The notes under the pieces were generated by a model that did not search any database, had not been told where the DNA came from, and was given only the letters and a program-made list of their open reading frames with translations. The position numbers and the translations under genes are program-made. From Scatophagus argus (taxonomy: Eukaryota > Chordata > Actinopteri > Scatophagidae), in NCBI RefSeq assembly GCF_020382885.2, contig NC_058508.1:7494055-7558054 (forward strand): DNA of 64,000 bases, written 5' to 3'. Below, one piece after another: positions 61,816 through 64,000 of this stretch (positions are counted from its first letter, which is position 1; each line of letters opens with the position of its first letter).

Positions 61816-62196
61816 GACTGTGTGCATGTGTGCTTCCTTCACAGAAGCGTTTATATTTTTGTCTCAGCCATCCCACTTTTTGCTCTCCGTTTTTTCCTCT
61901 TTTTGTCCCACTAACTCTCGTATTTCTATGTTACGTGTGTCATGTATGTTTCATGTACTTGTCAACACTCCACAGGTGGCCAAAGTATCGCCAGGCACAG
62001 ACACACAAATTAGTTTATCCCTCTAAAACAGCCACGTACAGCTGTTAGCATGATTATGTGATTATGTGTTTGTGTGTGTGTTGTGCGTATAGTGTGTGTG
62101 TATGTGTCATTCAAAGTGCCGTTGTAACCCCTGAGACGAATCGAGAGTGTTCACAGCTACTTAGATCATTCCAATCATAGAGACATACCTCTTGGG

Positions 62197-62205
62197 ACAC
62201 ACACA

Positions 62206-62239
<34 letters not shown>

Positions 62240-62240
62240 G
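62197..62240. repeat. (AC)n microsatellite
   Basis: AC tract with a single AT interruption in the smurf1-myh16 intergenic region. Confidence 0.95.
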
Positions 62241-63106
62241 TTAGGAAATCCCACTGGGTGGCCAAATGCGAGTTTCTTTTTGCAAAATGATTTGAATAGA
62301 ATTCATAGAATATAAAAATAAAAATAAAAAGAATAGATCAAAAGGGGAACAGAAAAATCTATATTAGACTTTAAGAAAAAAGAGAGGGAGAGAGTTTCTA
62401 TACATGCTAGAATCTGTTTGAGAATCTGCTCAAAATTCACATTGAAAACATTTAGAAATTATTTCAAAATTATAACATAACAATATTGATTTAGAAACCT
62501 CTTCTTTTTAAAAAGCTTCTTATACATCATTTTGGACTTAGCGGAACCATCAACTCTCCTGAGTTGGATTCTGTGTCTGTGATGAACGTCAGTCTGTATC
62601 TATTAGGGCGCCTTTTGGGGAACAAGAGCGACAGCTGCTTCAGTTCTGAGGAGTTGGGATTTAGGCCATTCTCAGGAGTGATGTTTCCCTGAAAGCACAA
62701 CAACAAGCTTTGGTGGACACAAAAGTTTTCCTTCTCATCATGTCAGTTACACAAGCAAAATTCTTATGGGGCTTAAAGCCAAACTCAACTCCACCTCAGC
62801 AATCTACCTATGTATCTACTCTACAAGGAGCTGTTTCAAAATGTGACATACATGCCCTATCACATACAGATAGTAAGGATGAGAATCAAGGTGTGCAAGG
62901 ACAGAAGGATGAAGAATATCTATCTATTTTTGATGGGTGGGGTGATGATTTCGGCCTGGGTGATGGCTTTCCACGGAAACCCTAAATGGATGGAAACAGA
63001 CTGAAGAATTCCCAGATCCCGCACTGCCAGGCAGATCAGAGGGATGAGACCTCAGGGTGATGGCTGGTTTTAGAGTTATGACCATATCAGGAAGGAGACA
63101 GCCTCA

Positions 63107-63174
63107 TATATAACAGCATGGCCTCAGCTCACACAGCCATATTCCTCCTGAGCGTATCTCTCCCTCCTGCACAG
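63107..63174 (+). promoter_or_regulatory. myh16: myh16 TATA box and probable noncoding exon 1
   Basis: TATATAA at 63107-63113 predicts a start near 63,137. A strong donor (cacag|gtgagt) at 63175 would end a short noncoding exon 1. The coding exon would then begin at a polypyrimidine-preceded acceptor at 63276 or 63279, about 60 nt before the ATG. This TATA plus short leader exon matches sarcomeric myosin genes. An E-box CAGCTG lies upstream at 62632-62637. Confidence 0.55.
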
Positions 63175-63337
63175 GTGAGTATCAATGTTGGATCCTGTTT
63201 AATCGATGGACAATGTTCATCTTCTTATTGCCTTTATTCATTTCCGCTCTCTTCATTGCTCAGCCTCTCTCTGTAGCAGCCAGAAGGTGGGGAACTGGTC
63301 AGTTGGTTGGTGTGCTTTGGGGGCAGCAGAAGCAGTC

Positions 63338-64000
63338 ATGCCGGGTGCATATAAAGGGGAGTGCGGGGATGATGTGGACCCCATGCCGTTCCTGGTTCCC
63401 TCAGAGAAGGAGCGCCTGGATGCTATGAATAAATCTTATGACATCAAGCGCTCCTGCTGGGTCAAAGATGAGAAGGAGGCTTTCATTACTGGGGAGATTC
63501 AGTCTGAAAATGGGGACAAAGTCACTGTGAAGACCAGCAAGAACACCGTAAGAGTAACACTGAAGCTGTTTGGTCTGTTTTAGATTTGTGATACTTTTAT
63601 GTGTATGAAGCAAAATTGAGTCTGATCATAATAATCATGATGGTGAAATAATTGATTGAGTGATTATCCTTTCTTATCAGACCTTGACTGTGAGGCTGGA
63701 TGACATTCAGCAGATGAACCCTCCTAAGTTCTACCAAGCTAGCGACATGGCCAACCTCACTTTCCTCAATGAGGCCAGCGTCTTGGAAAACCTGCGCAGT
63801 CGCTATGTCAGCATGAGGATCTATGTAAGCTTGTTAATTGACACTAAAACCTTCACAGGAGAAGGAAAGGCATGTAAAGGTGCCTGTAAACTAGATTTGT
63901 CTGCACATTATGGCTTTTGTCAATCATTTTTATCCGATGCCTCCTTCAATCCTCTTCACATGTCCCCTTCCACCTGCAGACCTACTCGGGCCTCTTCTGT
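63338..64000 (+). CDS. myh16: Sarcomeric myosin heavy chain, 5' end (myh16-like), runs off the window
   Basis: Coding exons 63338-63547 (70 codons), 63681-63824 (48 codons) and 63980-64000 (partial) give the N-terminal SH3-like region and start of the motor domain: [54 protein letters not shown], then [20 protein letters not shown] and TYSGLFC. The P-loop and later motor parts lie beyond the window. The [14 protein letters not shown] start resembles MYH16 (masticatory superfast myosin) rather than fast skeletal MYH genes, which begin MSSDAEM-type. Position beside smurf1 agrees with the human MYH16 locus. The frame is intact as far as it goes. An in-frame ATG at 63206 lies upstream of the likely acceptor and is rejected. 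Confidence 0.85.

Larger units (their letters stand above)
60011..63106. other. Intergenic region between smurf1 and myh16
   Basis: About 3.1 kb, AT-rich. It contains a CTCF-like motif at 61095-61111, a fish interspersed repeat at 61663-61815, and a (CA)n at 62197-62240. I see no KPNA7-like exons, although KPNA7 lies between SMURF1 and MYH16 in human. Confidence 0.65.

Noticed and set aside
62710..62985. 91-aa frame on + upstream of myh16
   Set aside because: No similarity recognised, and it lies in the presumed upstream regulatory region.
63206..63337. Upstream in-frame ATG extending the myosin N-terminus by 44 residues
   Set aside because: The added residues look like intron/acceptor sequence, and the [12 protein letters not shown] start matches the MYH16 family start.

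Overview
This 64 kb window is vertebrate nuclear DNA and almost certainly comes from a ray-finned (teleost) fish. It has compact multi-exon genes with GT-AG introns, very many CA/TG microsatellites, and short transposon remnants of kinds that are common in teleosts. The predicted proteins are clear but diverged counterparts of mammalian ones. There is no bacterial-type gene organisation and no CRISPR array.

Four protein-coding genes can be assembled exon by exon, and every splice phase checks. (1) A fascin gene (fscn1 type) on + at 5,707-19,575: 5 coding exons, 498 aa, actin-bundling protein. (2) rnf216 (Triad3) on - at 43,975-27,292: 16 coding exons, 1,084 aa, RING-IBR-RING ubiquitin ligase. 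(3) smurf1 on - at 59,756-46,980: 18 coding exons, 732 aa, C2-WW-WW-HECT ubiquitin ligase. (4) The 5' end of a sarcomeric myosin heavy chain on + from 63,338 off the right edge, best read as myh16.

Layout: 1-5.4 kb has no recognisable gene. fscn1 follows, with a 9.8 kb first intron and a probable 3' UTR reaching about 21.8 kb. A 5 kb intergenic stretch separates it from the convergent 3' end of rnf216. rnf216 and smurf1 lie in tandem on the - strand with only about 0.4-0.5 kb between the smurf1 poly(A) region and the rnf216 promoter. smurf1 and the myosin gene diverge across about 3.4 kb. FSCN1-RNF216 are neighbours on human 7p22 and SMURF1-MYH16 lie close together on 7q22 (recalled, not searched), so the window joins two blocks that are apart in human.

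The two ligases act in separate pathways (RNF216 in innate immune, autophagy and synaptic turnover; SMURF1 in BMP/TGF-beta and RhoA turnover). Nothing suggests an operon-like joint function.

I see no wholly new biological system. The most useful unexplained signals are: a cluster of miR-143, miR-145 and miR-133 seed matches in the fscn1 3' UTR; a perfect 15-bp inverted repeat across the rnf216 stop codon; nested inverted repeats with ETS cores in an rnf216 intron; fish-specific low-complexity expansions in rnf216 and smurf1; and a weak fscn1 splice donor next to a stronger decoy.
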